NCBI GenBank assembly: GCA_017303415.1 | Contig: JAFLBJ010000001.1 | Location: 2,294,001-2,358,000 of the forward strand | Origin: Chitinophagales bacterium | GTDB taxonomy: Bacteria > Bacteroidota > Bacteroidia > Chitinophagales > Chitinophagaceae | Direction: 5' to 3' | Length of the DNA stretch: 64,000 nt | Part shown: positions 36,595-45,403 of the stretch, piece by piece | Layout of the letters: each line of letters begins with the position of its first letter | Numbering within the stretch: position 1 is the first letter of the stretch | The notes under the pieces: generated by a model | What the model was told of the DNA's origin: nothing | Seen by the model: the letters and a program-made list of their open reading frames with translations, nothing else | The model's database searches: none | Made by a program: the position numbers and the translations under genes

Positions 36595-36692
36595 GGCAAT
36601 CGTTATTTAAATAAAGGTAAGCCCTATTTTAATTAATATGTAAAAAAGACACATTAAAAATTACCCCCTCAATCCCACTCTGGTATTCCATA

Positions 36693-36748
36693 CAATTCGT
36701 GAAATCCAATCAAACCAGAAATTCGTCTAATTCGTCAATTCGTGTCTA
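36693..36748. repeat. Nonamer array at the end of glgC
   Basis: 9-base units CAATTCGTG, AAATCCAAT, CAAACCAGA, AATTCGTCT, AATTCGTCA, ATTCGTGTC in phase (36693-36746). The last base belongs to the TAG stop of glgC on the minus strand. The best conserved core is AATTCGT. Confidence 0.5.
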
Positions 36749-38038
36749 GATAACGAAACCATTTGGGATAACCGCCGCTTTTTTAATCACCACGATCCCA
36801 TCTTTAACTGTGTAAAGCGGTTGGTCAGTATTTTCCAGGTGTGGCCCTCCATTGATCCGGACATCATCGCCTATGCGGCAATTCTTATCCAGGATTGCAT
36901 TTTTGATATAGCATCGGTTACCGATACCCAGCAGGGGGACCCCATGGGAACGGTCACTCTGCATGTCTTCGAGTGTTTCATAATAATCATTCCCCATCAG
37001 GTAGGAATTGACTACGGTTGACCCGTTACCAATGCGGGAGCGGATGCCGACTACGGAGCTTTCCACCCGGGAGGCATTGATGATACAGCCTTCGGAAACA
37101 ACTGTTTTTTCGAGTGTGGTACCGCTAACTTTAGCTGGAGGCAGCATGCGCGCGCGGGTATAGATGGTTTGGTCGGAGTCAAACAGATTGAACAGCGGCA
37201 GGTCTTTTGTCAGATCGAGATTGGCTTCAAAAAATGAATAGATATTTCCGATATCCGTCCAATAACCTTCATACTGATAGCTGGCTACCTTGTATTTCTC
37301 GATTGATTGGGGAATGATCTCTTTACCAAAATCGGTGGCGTCTTTGTATTCGGTCTGCAACAGGTCGAATAATAATTTTCGGTTGAAAATGTAAATACCC
37401 ATGGAGGCGAGATAGACCCTGCCGGTTTTTTTCATTTCTGCGCCGGTGTCGCTGACCCAATCTGCGAGGACCTCTTTTTTGGGTTTCTCTACAAAGGAGG
37501 TGATGAGTCCGTCCTTTGATTTCAGGATACCGAATTCTGGTGCTTCCCGGTCGGCCACCGGAATGGTGGCAATGGAGATATCGGCTCCCAGGGCTTTATG
37601 GTTCTCCAGCATTTCTGCGAAATCCATCTGATAGAGTTGGTCACCCGAAAGGATAAGAACATAATCGCTTTCAAACGGTGCGATATGACGCAATCCTTGT
37701 CTTACCGCATCGGCGGTACCCTGGTACCAGGTAGGGTTATCCGGTGTTTGTTCGGCGGCGAGGATATCTACAAAGGCCCGGCTAAAGGGGCTGAAATGGT
37801 AGGTATTCTTGATATGCCGGTTGAGGGAGGCCGAGTTGAACTGAGTAAGGACGAACATACGTCCGATCCCATTATTCAGGCAATTCGAAATAGGAATATC
37901 CACTAACCGGTATTTGCCCGCAATCGGTACGGCGGGTTTGGAACGGCTGGCGGTAAGTGGGTAAAGGCGGCTGCCTGCCCCTCCCCCTAAAATGACGGAT
38001 AATATTTCTGTGGAGTGTGTGATCGTTCTGATAGCCAT
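36746..38038 (-). CDS. glgC: Glucose-1-phosphate adenylyltransferase
   Basis: 430 residues. Makes ADP-glucose from glucose 1-phosphate and ATP, the committed step of glycogen synthesis. N-terminal nucleotidyltransferase domain with the signature LGGGAGSRLYPLT near residue 18 and KPAVPIAGKYRLVDIPISN near 35; C-terminal left-handed beta-helix (about 300-420). It follows glgA by 12 bases and is clearly cotranscribed with it. Allosteric control by sugar phosphates is usual for the family. Confidence 0.96.
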   Translation of the reverse strand: MAIRTITHSTEILSVILGGGAGSRLYPLTASRSKPAVPIAGKYRLVDIPISNCLNNGIGRMFVLTQFNSASLNRHIKNTYHFSPFSRAFVDILAAEQTPDNPTWYQGTADAVRQGLRHIAPFESDYVLILSGDQLYQMDFAEMLENHKALGADISIATIPVADREAPEFGILKSKDGLITSFVEKPKKEVLADWVSDTGAEMKKTGRVYLASMGIYIFNRKLLFDLLQTEYKDATDFGKEIIPQSIEKYKVASYQYEGYWTDIGNIYSFFEANLDLTKDLPLFNLFDSDQTIYTRARMLPPAKVSGTTLEKTVVSEGCIINASRVESSVVGIRSRIGNGSTVVNSYLMGNDYYETLEDMQSDRSHGVPLLGIGNRCYIKNAILDKNCRIGDDVRINGGPHLENTDQPLYTVKDGIVVIKKAAVIPNGFVI

Positions 38039-38050
38039 AACCGTTAGATT

Positions 38051-39469
38051 TTATTTGAGTGACTCATATAGCGATAAATAAGTGTTGGCGGAAGAATCCC
38101 AGGAATGATCCAGGTTCATCATGTGGTGGCGCATCCAGTTGTACAATTCTTTTTTGTGTGAATACAGATCTATGGCCCGGCCGACAGAATAGGTGATATC
38201 GCCGACATCGGCATTATTGAACCGGATTCCGAAACCCTGGTAGTCACCAAAATCGGTCACCGTATCTTTTAAACCCCCGGTACTTCTTACCAGCGGAACT
38301 GTTCCATACCGAAGGGCATACATCTGGTTCAATCCACAAGGCTCTACCCTGCTTGGCATGAGCAGGAAATCGGCACCGGCATACATCAGATGGCTGAGTG
38401 GCTCACTGTATCCGATATAGGTATTTACATACCCTTTGAACTGGCTTTTTATATGTTCGAGGTTTTGCTCTACCTGTGGTTCACCCGAGCCCAGCACCAG
38501 AAAGTTGGCATTGCCATGATGCTGGTAAATGGAACTGGTGATGGCATCGGGCAAAAGATCGGCCGCCTTCTCTCCAACCAATCGGCCAATGAAAACAAAT
38601 AGCGGTTTATCTACATCCAGACCAAACTGGCCACAGAGTTCGAGTTTATTTTTTTTCTTGCCCTTATTCACTTCTTCGGGATCATAGTTGGTCGCGATCA
38701 GGCTATCCCGGGTTGGATCCCACACATCATTGTCGATCCCATTGAGGATACCCACGCTTTTCCCTTTTTCATATTCAAAAAGGTTTTCCAACCCGTTCGA
38801 CATGTATTTCAATTCATCGAGGTAACTATTGCTAACCGTAGTGACCTTCCAGGCATTCTTTACTGCAGCGGCAAGGGGATTGATCGTATTGTTCCATTCA
38901 ATAAGTCCGGCCTTCCAATTGTCCCATGGCGGAATATAGTGGCTTTTGTCCCATCCCATCCAGCCCTGATACTGGGCATTATGTACAGTGAAAACGGTAG
39001 GAATATCGGCCAGGCGGTTGAAGCCATAACAATATTTCAGCATGAAAGGGATCATGCCGGTATGGTGATCGTGGCAATGGATGATATCCGGTTTATGTTC
39101 CCATCGGGAGAGCCAGTCACAGAAGGCGATCTGAAACGACATGAATCGCTCGGTGTCATCATCATAACCATAGATCTTTTCCCGGTCAAGCAGGCCATTG
39201 ATATCAATAAGATAAAGGTCGAATCCGAGTTTATTGGTTCGTTCTTTTATGACACTATAATGAAAATGCTGACCACCGAGTGCCTGTCCGCCTTCATGAA
39301 CGAGATCCCAGTCATTTTTATAAAGAAAAGGTGTGCGGTACATGGGCATGACCACTTTTGCAACATGACCGGCTTTTGTCTGGTATTTGGGAAGGGCTCC
39401 CACCACATCACCCAGTCCCCCGGCTTTGGCGACCGGGTAACATTCGGCAGAAACGTGAATGATTTCCAT
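38051..39469 (-). CDS. glgA: Glycogen synthase (GT5)
   Basis: 472 residues. Uses ADP-glucose to extend alpha-1,4 chains. N-terminal KAGGLGDVVGALP (the KxGGL nucleotide-binding motif) from Lys16; C-terminal VEPCGLNQMYALRYGTVPLVRSTGGL, the second GT5 signature, from about residue 378. GT-B fold, cytosolic. First gene of the glgA-glgC unit; divergent from the FHS sugar transporter with 110 bases between starts. Confidence 0.96.
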   Translation of the reverse strand: MEIIHVSAECYPVAKAGGLGDVVGALPKYQTKAGHVAKVVMPMYRTPFLYKNDWDLVHEGGQALGGQHFHYSVIKERTNKLGFDLYLIDINGLLDREKIYGYDDDTERFMSFQIAFCDWLSRWEHKPDIIHCHDHHTGMIPFMLKYCYGFNRLADIPTVFTVHNAQYQGWMGWDKSHYIPPWDNWKAGLIEWNNTINPLAAAVKNAWKVTTVSNSYLDELKYMSNGLENLFEYEKGKSVGILNGIDNDVWDPTRDSLIATNYDPEEVNKGKKKNKLELCGQFGLDVDKPLFVFIGRLVGEKAADLLPDAITSSIYQHHGNANFLVLGSGEPQVEQNLEHIKSQFKGYVNTYIGYSEPLSHLMYAGADFLLMPSRVEPCGLNQMYALRYGTVPLVRSTGGLKDTVTDFGDYQGFGIRFNNADVGDITYSVGRAIDLYSHKKELYNWMRHHMMNLDHSWDSSANTYLSLYESLK

Positions 39470-39579
39470 AACTACCTCAAATTAAGTGGTTTTTTGATAG
39501 GATGATTATTTGGTTTAAAAATTTTTCGATAAGGTTTTTCCTTACCTTTCGTTTTAAATCAAAAATTAATTCTTGCTGT

Positions 39580-41211
39580 ATGAATCAGGAAACAAAATGG
39601 TCCCAGTTTGGTACCTTAATCACCGTCTTTTTCTTCTGGGGATTCGTAGCTGCCAGCAACAGTATTTTTATTCCCTTTTGTAAGAAATTCTTCAATCTGG
39701 ATCAATTGCAATCGCAGTTGATAGGTTCTGCTTTTTACGGGGCCTATTTTTATGGTTCCCTGATTCTATATGTGCTCTCCGCCCTTGTTGGATTTGACCT
39801 GCTTAATAAGATCGGGTATAAGAAGGGGATCATATACGGACTTCTCATTTCGGTGGTTGGCGCCCTGGCGCTGGCACTTATCAGTACCTCCGCCCATCCT
39901 ACTTTTGGAATGGTGCTTGTTGCATTTTTTATCATTGCCCTTGGGTTTTCGCTGCAACAGACATCCGCTCAGCCATTTGCCATTGCCCTTGGTTCGCCCG
40001 AAACAGGTGCTCACCGGTTGAATATGGCCGGTGGAGTCAATTCCTTTGGTACCCTTTTGGGACCTCTGGCCGTATCCTTTATGCTTTTTGGCTCGGCTAC
40101 CTCCACAAAGGAGGCGACTATCGGCAATATAGAAACGGTTTATTTCTTTTTAGCCGGGTTGTTTACCCTGGCTGCCATCATATTTGCCGTGGCTAAATTG
40201 CCCAAAGTAACGAGTGATGAACATTTGGAGAAAAGTCCAAAGGCCATGCGTGTCTTGTTGATTATTGGTTTGGTATTCCTGCCGGTTCTTTTTGCCGACG
40301 CCATTCGTGAGCAGACCGGTATACCTAAATCCTATGTGATCTATGCCTCTTTACTGGTCATCCTTTCCATTCTGTTCGGATCAATGTTTACGGCCGCTAA
40401 GAACAAATCCGGCTGGGGCGCCATGCAATACCCACAGTTGGTACTTGGCATGATCGCCATCTTTGTATATGTTGGTGTAGAAGTGACCATTGACAATAAT
40501 TTCGGAGCCTTTTTAAAGCGCCCTGAGTTTGGCGGGTATGATGAAAAACACAATTCCCACCTCATTGCCCTTTACTGGGGAAGTTTAATGATCGGCAGGT
40601 GGACCGGAGCCGTGAGTGTATTCAATTTAAGCAAACGGACCAAACAGTGGTTGGTTGGACTTGTCCCCTTCCTTGCCTTTGGTATCATTTGTCTGGCCAA
40701 TTATCTGAAAGGGAACGATATTTCGGATTATAAATATTATCCGATCATGATCCTCTTACTGGTAGGTGCGAATTTATATTCACAGGAGAAACCCGTGAAA
40801 TTGCTGACCACGGTTTCCATTATGGCCGCTGCCTTTATCCTGATCTCTCTCTTTACAAACGGGATGGTGGCTAACTATTTGATCATTGCCTGTGGTCTTT
40901 GCTGTTCTGTTATGTGGCCCTGTATCTTCTCACTGGCCGTTGCCGGTATTGGCAAATACACCAGCCAGGGTTCCTCTTTCCTTATCATGATGATCCTTGG
41001 TGGGGCTATCATCCCACCTGCACAGGGAGCGTTGATCGACCTGGATCTTGGTACTGAGGTAAACGGTATCACCACCGGTCCGTGGACACATATGTCTTAT
41101 ATTGTTCCCCTTGTTTGTTTTGCCTATCTCGCCTGGCATGCCATGAAGAGTAAAGCAGAATTGAAAAAGCAGGGTATTGATTTTGACCAGCAAGTATCTG
41201 CGGGTCATTAA
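39580..41211 (+). CDS. FHS-type sugar:proton symporter (MFS)
   Basis: 543 residues with about twelve to fourteen hydrophobic segments. Features of the FucP/GlcP/NagP group: FFFWGFVAASNSIFIPF in helix 1, SAQPFAIALG, and GGVNSFGTLLGPL in helix 5. These import monosaccharides such as glucose, galactose or fucose with protons. Its position next to a ROK kinase suggests glucose uptake followed by phosphorylation. The start at 39580 (MNQETKWSQFG) fits the family; an upstream start at 39502 would add a non-homologous 26 residues. A terminator separates it from the kinase gene. Confidence 0.9.
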   Translation: MNQETKWSQFGTLITVFFFWGFVAASNSIFIPFCKKFFNLDQLQSQLIGSAFYGAYFYGSLILYVLSALVGFDLLNKIGYKKGIIYGLLISVVGALALALISTSAHPTFGMVLVAFFIIALGFSLQQTSAQPFAIALGSPETGAHRLNMAGGVNSFGTLLGPLAVSFMLFGSATSTKEATIGNIETVYFFLAGLFTLAAIIFAVAKLPKVTSDEHLEKSPKAMRVLLIIGLVFLPVLFADAIREQTGIPKSYVIYASLLVILSILFGSMFTAAKNKSGWGAMQYPQLVLGMIAIFVYVGVEVTIDNNFGAFLKRPEFGGYDEKHNSHLIALYWGSLMIGRWTGAVSVFNLSKRTKQWLVGLVPFLAFGIICLANYLKGNDISDYKYYPIMILLLVGANLYSQEKPVKLLTTVSIMAAAFILISLFTNGMVANYLIIACGLCCSVMWPCIFSLAVAGIGKYTSQGSSFLIMMILGGAIIPPAQGALIDLDLGTEVNGITTGPWTHMSYIVPLVCFAYLAWHAMKSKAELKKQGIDFDQQVSAGH

Positions 41212-41240
41212 CCAAATAAAAATGAATTTGTATCTTTCCC

Positions 41241-41268
41241 GTCCCGTTAGTTTTAACGGGACTTTTTT
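41241..41268 (+). terminator. Terminator after the FHS transporter gene
   Basis: GTCCCGTTA (41241-41249) and TAACGGGAC (41254-41262) form a perfect 9-bp stem with a four-base loop, followed by six T. It ends 20 bases before the ROK kinase start, so the kinase either has a promoter downstream of it or depends on read-through. Confidence 0.88.
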
Positions 41269-41288
41269 ATTCAAAAACCACAAGGACT

Positions 41289-42266
41289 ATGGCAAAGAAA
41301 ATGATCAATGAGCAGTTGGCGATCGGTATTGATATTGGCGGAACCGGAACCAAGTTTGGTATCGTGGACAGAAATGGAAATGTACTTTTCTCCAGTGAAC
41401 TGGCTACCCGGAACCATGCCGACATCGATAGTTTTATCAGTGAGCTTCATGAGCGATTGATGGAATTAGTGGAAAAGGCCGGTGGTGTAGGAAAATTCAA
41501 AGGCATTGGTGTAGGTGCACCGAATGGAAATTTTTATACCGGCACCATTGAATATGCCCCCAACCTGCCCTGGAAAGGGATCATCCCGCTGGCCAAAAAG
41601 GTCCAGGATAAATTTCATCTGCCGGTTACCGTAACCAATGATGCCAATGCGGCTGCCATCGGCGAAATGATGTATGGCGCTGCCAAAGGCATGAAGGATT
41701 TTGTGATGATCACCCTCGGTACCGGTGTGGGTAGCGGATTTGTGGCCAACGGCCAATTGATCTATGGACATGATGGTTTTGCCGGAGAACTCGGTCACAA
41801 TATCATCATCCCCGATGGTCGCCTGCATGAAGGCACAGGTAAACGGGGTTCACTGGAAAGTTATGCTTCTGCTACTGGGGTTACCCTTACCGCCCTTGAG
41901 GTATTGTCAAAAAGTACTGAGGATAGTCTGTTACGCCAGGTGCCAGCGGAAGAAATGAGTTCCAAAAAAGTATATGAAGCCGCTATCCAGGGAGATAAAT
42001 TGGCCAAGGAGATTTTTGAATATACAGGCCGGATCCTTGGTATTGCCCTGGCGAATACGGTGATGAATTTCAGCCCCGAAGCCATTATTCTGTTTGGCGG
42101 ACTCACCAAAGCTGGTGACCTTATTCTAAAACCCACCAAAGAACATATGGAAGCCAATGTGATCGAGGTATTCCATAATAAAGTAAAAATATTGATCAGT
42201 CACCTGAAAGAAAGTGATGCGGCTATTCTTGGCGCAAGTGCGTTGGTGTGGGATGGAACGAAGTAG
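41289..42266 (+). CDS. ROK family sugar kinase, probable glucokinase
   Basis: 325 residues. Phosphate loop IGIDIGGTGTKFGI near residue 11, VTNDANAAAIGE (catalytic Asp), ITLGTGVGSGFV and the GELGH histidine. The usual ROK zinc site CxCGxxGCxE is replaced by LHEGTGKRGSLES from about residue 179: no cysteine remains. This zinc-less form occurs in Bacteroidota. Expected to phosphorylate glucose taken up by the upstream FHS transporter or released from maltodextrin. The TAG stop is followed after one base by a 13-unit heptad array. Confidence 0.9.
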   Translation: MAKKMINEQLAIGIDIGGTGTKFGIVDRNGNVLFSSELATRNHADIDSFISELHERLMELVEKAGGVGKFKGIGVGAPNGNFYTGTIEYAPNLPWKGIIPLAKKVQDKFHLPVTVTNDANAAAIGEMMYGAAKGMKDFVMITLGTGVGSGFVANGQLIYGHDGFAGELGHNIIIPDGRLHEGTGKRGSLESYASATGVTLTALEVLSKSTEDSLLRQVPAEEMSSKKVYEAAIQGDKLAKEIFEYTGRILGIALANTVMNFSPEAIILFGGLTKAGDLILKPTKEHMEANVIEVFHNKVKILISHLKESDAAILGASALVWDGTK

Positions 42267-42267
42267 A

Positions 42268-42358
42268 GAGACGTGAGACGTGAAGCGTGAGACGTGAGAC
42301 GTGAGACGTGAGACGTGAGACGTGAGACGTGAGACGTGAGACGTGAGACGTGAGACGT
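42268..42358. repeat. Thirteen tandem GAGACGT heptads
   Basis: Exact 7-base period, twelve units GAGACGT and one variant GAAGCGT (42282-42288). Begins one base after the ROK kinase stop. On the plus strand each GTGA junction contains TGA, so all three frames are closed within 21 bases. Confidence 0.95.
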
Positions 42359-42394
42359 GAAAAATATTTTGGGGTTGTAAGATATGGGTTTTAA

Positions 42395-42457
42395 GTTTCA
42401 CTATTCACTATTCACTATTCACTTTTAACCACTCACGCCTCACGTCTCACGTCTCAC
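42395..42457. repeat. Second heptad array, complementary to the first
   Basis: Nine phased heptads: GTTTCAC, TATTCAC three times, TTTTAAC, CACTCAC, GCCTCAC, GTCTCAC, GTCTCAC. The last four are complementary to the GAGACGT array, so the pair can fold into a hairpin in several registers. The array runs into the phosphodiester glycosidase gene and encodes its last five residues and TGA stop on the minus strand. Confidence 0.9.
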
Positions 42458-43402
42458 GATCAAAAACACCCCCGGCACGGCCCGCTGTCCTTCCTTATCT
42501 GAAGGTTTGATCGTTTCTTTTCCGTTTATCAAAAGGCAACTACTTCCTCCCCCATCCAGGTTCATGGCTTCTATGCAACCGATTTCTTTGAGCATTTGGG
42601 CAAGTTGGGTAAGGCTGGCTCCTTCGGCCAATCCGGGCATTCGTCCCTGCACGACCAACAACACTAATTTTCCATCGGCCGTATAACCCATTGCGGAGCG
42701 TGGATGTTTGTCGTCTATGGCTTTTCCGGCAAATTTCCCTTCTTCATTATTGGTGATCATAATTTCCCCATTCTGGACCAAAACAGGACCCCCTCCTACT
42801 GCCGCGATTGGTTTCCATTTACGCCACCCGGTATAGGTGCCGGCAAAAAATGAAAAATCTGTATCCTTGATCGAATCCCTGATCAGGGAGGGTACAGGGT
42901 TTTGAAGCGCCAAAACTTTTCGGCTGCCCGAATCAGTCCAGGTCCAGGCTATATCCGCAGTTCTGTTTTTAAAAATACCGATGGCGCTTCCCAAGGGGTG
43001 ACGCCAGGTCAACGTATCCTTGCCTCTTCCGGGCAGCGAGTGGATATTATAGGCAACCAGTTTTTTGTCTTTGATGATCAGGTTAAGGTTTTGATGGGTT
43101 TGAAAGGAAAAGAAGGTCGTATTGATCACCGCCAGGGCTTTTTCATTTTTTTGATAAAATTCTCCGGGGGTGAGTCGGCGCTTGTAGGTGGTGTCCGTTT
43201 TGAATTGAAGTTGTTTATCTTTTAGATCAGCGATCAGGTAATAGGCGATATTAGGTTTGCCATCTACCAATGATTCCGTTTTATATACCTGAACGGAGTT
43301 TGGTAACGGATTATATTGGTCGGTGACGTTTTGCCATTGTAACTGGGCATTGGAATGAATGGACAGAATGGAAAATGGTAATAGCAGCAACAGGAGTTTC
43401 AT
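42440..43402 (-). CDS. Secreted phosphodiester glycosidase family protein (NAGPA domain)
   Basis: 320 residues; signal peptide ending SNAQ. Typical NAGPA/DUF2233 motifs: AAVGGGPVLVQNG, RSAMGYTADGKLVLLVVQGR, and MNLDGGGSSCL near the C-terminus. The mammalian member removes GlcNAc from a phosphodiester; in bacteria the domain occurs in exopolysaccharide and cell-wall proteins, with substrate unknown. It is the last gene of a unit with the beta-barrel protein, lipA and the lectin gene. The final VRRET and stop come from heptad repeats, so the original C-terminus may have been altered by repeat expansion. Confidence 0.87.
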   Translation of the reverse strand: MKLLLLLLPFSILSIHSNAQLQWQNVTDQYNPLPNSVQVYKTESLVDGKPNIAYYLIADLKDKQLQFKTDTTYKRRLTPGEFYQKNEKALAVINTTFFSFQTHQNLNLIIKDKKLVAYNIHSLPGRGKDTLTWRHPLGSAIGIFKNRTADIAWTWTDSGSRKVLALQNPVPSLIRDSIKDTDFSFFAGTYTGWRKWKPIAAVGGGPVLVQNGEIMITNNEEGKFAGKAIDDKHPRSAMGYTADGKLVLLVVQGRMPGLAEGASLTQLAQMLKEIGCIEAMNLDGGGSSCLLINGKETIKPSDKEGQRAVPGVFLIVRRET

Positions 43403-43454
43403 ACAACGAAATTAAACAATTTACCGGGAGGGCAAGAGCGACGGAAAGGCTCTG

Positions 43455-45380
43455 TTAGCGAATGAGGGTGAAGATACCTTTCATCTCATATTTCTGGCCA
43501 ACGGCATCAACAGCTTTAAGAATCCACACATAGGTGCCAACGGGTTGCGGCAGGCCTTTTAAACGGCCATCCCAGCCTTCGCCGATCTGTTTGGTGGAAT
43601 ATACCTGTTCTCCCCATCGATTATAGATCGTAAAGAAATCAACCTGGGCGATACCGATAAAACGTGGACGCAGAAGATCATTTAACCCGTCACCATTGGG
43701 AGTGAATCCGGTAGGAACATAAATAGCGGAGCCTTTGAATACGGTGATATAGATCGAGTCTTTATCAACACATCCTTCGGGGGTAGTTACGGTCAATTCA
43801 TATTCCTGGTCATTCTGGAGTGTTACAACCGGGTTGGAAATACCAGGGTTACTTAATCCGATCGGTGGACTCCAGGCATAGGTCGATCCACCTGTAGCGT
43901 GGAGCATGGCGGGTACATCCTTTAGGAGGATCGTGTCGTTTCCGGCAAAGGCTTTAGCTTCCAGTATACGCAGGGTATTGACTACTGTATCCGACAGGCA
44001 TCCCTGATCAGATAAAGCCCATGTCTTTAAGGTAAATGTTCCAGGCCTGGTGTATGTATGGTTGGGCGATTGAACATTGGCGGTAGTGCCATCACCCAGG
44101 TTCCAATTCCATTGGGTGATATTGGCGGCCATTTCAGTACGTGTGGCCGAAAGTGATACAAGTTCATTCAAACAAGCATCCGGAGTAAGCGTGGTGAATG
44201 CCGGAACGGGATGAAGCAGGGCATTTTTTCGGATGGTATCAGACTCGCACCCGTATACCGAGCGTACCACCAACGCCAGTTCCGGATTTCCGGCAGGGAG
44301 ATCGAAGAACTGTGGTTGCTGTACTCCGGAAACCGCGGAGCCATTTAACAGCCATGTCCATTGGTTGATGGCACCAACTGAATTGGAGGAAAGATCGGTG
44401 ATGCGAGGTGGATCACCTGCGCATGTATCTTCTACATTGAAATCGGCCACAGGTTTGGAACCGATCACGATCGTTTTGCGTAACGTATCGCTGACACAGC
44501 CATCCAATCCTGTGATCACCAGTTTGGTTTCATAGATTCCGGGCTGGCTATAGATTTTTGGCGGTGGGTTCTGTTGGGTACTGCTGGTGCCATCTCCAAA
44601 GTTCCAGTAATAGGATTGAATGGGGCCAAAGGATTGTGACTGGCTGGTGAAAAGGATCGGATCCAGGTCACAACTGGTGTTTGTAGTTCCGAGACTGGTA
44701 GAGAAAACGGGGTTTAGTGCTGTACAAAACTGTTGCAGGTTATTGGAACCACCGGTAGCCGCACTAAATCCCCAATACACCATCGGGTCATTATTGAAAA
44801 TTGTAGCCACAAGGTCAGTTCTGGTTTCCACTCTTAACTCCCCATCAAAATAGGAACGGAGATACTGGGAAACGGGATCCCAGGATATACGTAAAACGTG
44901 CCACTGGCAGTCTTCAATATTACCGTTGACCGAAGAAGCTTGTACCGGCCCTGCGAGATCGGCACCATGTCCTATGACACCATTGGCCTGAATGCTGATG
45001 TGATCAAATACCGGGTCATTGTCTTCTGTATTCTGCCAGGTATCGAGCAGGATACCCACGGAAGGTACTACGCCGGCAAAGCCGAGTCCGCCTCCGGAGG
45101 CGCCGAGGCTGGTACTAATGGGTTGAAGCATGAAGACGATCCCATCGGCTCCATCTGCATCTTTACAACCCAGATAAACATTGAACCAAAAATCAAAGGG
45201 TTGACGAAGATCGATCTTATTGGCATTCCATACACTACCACTCTGGGTATTCACTGCATTGGTTAGTGTATAGCAATTACAGGAATTTCGGATCGCATTA
45301 CCATTGAGGATATACTGTGCCTTTAAGTCCAAAAAGGCCAGCAACAGGCAACCTATCGTGATGATCGTGAATTTCCTCAT
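43455..45380 (-). CDS. Type IX secreted lectin/PKD protein with gliding-motility C-terminal domain
   Basis: 641 residues from the ATG at 45380; signal peptide ending LKAQ. An L-type (legume-like) lectin domain (about 20-225, DGIVFMLQP, GLGFAGV) is followed by PKD-type beta domains (YYWNFGDGTSS, a middle Cys-containing repeat, WNWNLGDGTTA) and a C-terminal domain with FTPNGDGLND, YNRWGEQVY and GTYVWIL, the type B sorting domain (CHU_C, TIGR04131) recognised by the type IX secretion system. It is therefore expected at the cell surface or outside, binding a glycan. The T9SS itself is not in the window. Confidence 0.92.
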   Translation of the reverse strand: MRKFTIITIGCLLLAFLDLKAQYILNGNAIRNSCNCYTLTNAVNTQSGSVWNANKIDLRQPFDFWFNVYLGCKDADGADGIVFMLQPISTSLGASGGGLGFAGVVPSVGILLDTWQNTEDNDPVFDHISIQANGVIGHGADLAGPVQASSVNGNIEDCQWHVLRISWDPVSQYLRSYFDGELRVETRTDLVATIFNNDPMVYWGFSAATGGSNNLQQFCTALNPVFSTSLGTTNTSCDLDPILFTSQSQSFGPIQSYYWNFGDGTSSTQQNPPPKIYSQPGIYETKLVITGLDGCVSDTLRKTIVIGSKPVADFNVEDTCAGDPPRITDLSSNSVGAINQWTWLLNGSAVSGVQQPQFFDLPAGNPELALVVRSVYGCESDTIRKNALLHPVPAFTTLTPDACLNELVSLSATRTEMAANITQWNWNLGDGTTANVQSPNHTYTRPGTFTLKTWALSDQGCLSDTVVNTLRILEAKAFAGNDTILLKDVPAMLHATGGSTYAWSPPIGLSNPGISNPVVTLQNDQEYELTVTTPEGCVDKDSIYITVFKGSAIYVPTGFTPNGDGLNDLLRPRFIGIAQVDFFTIYNRWGEQVYSTKQIGEGWDGRLKGLPQPVGTYVWILKAVDAVGQKYEMKGIFTLIR

Positions 45381-45403
45381 TTTCTTAAGCCTCAAAAAAT
45401 CGT

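Noticed and set aside
42268-42457. CRISPR array
   Set aside because: Units are 7 bases and directly tandem with no spacers, and no cas genes are present.
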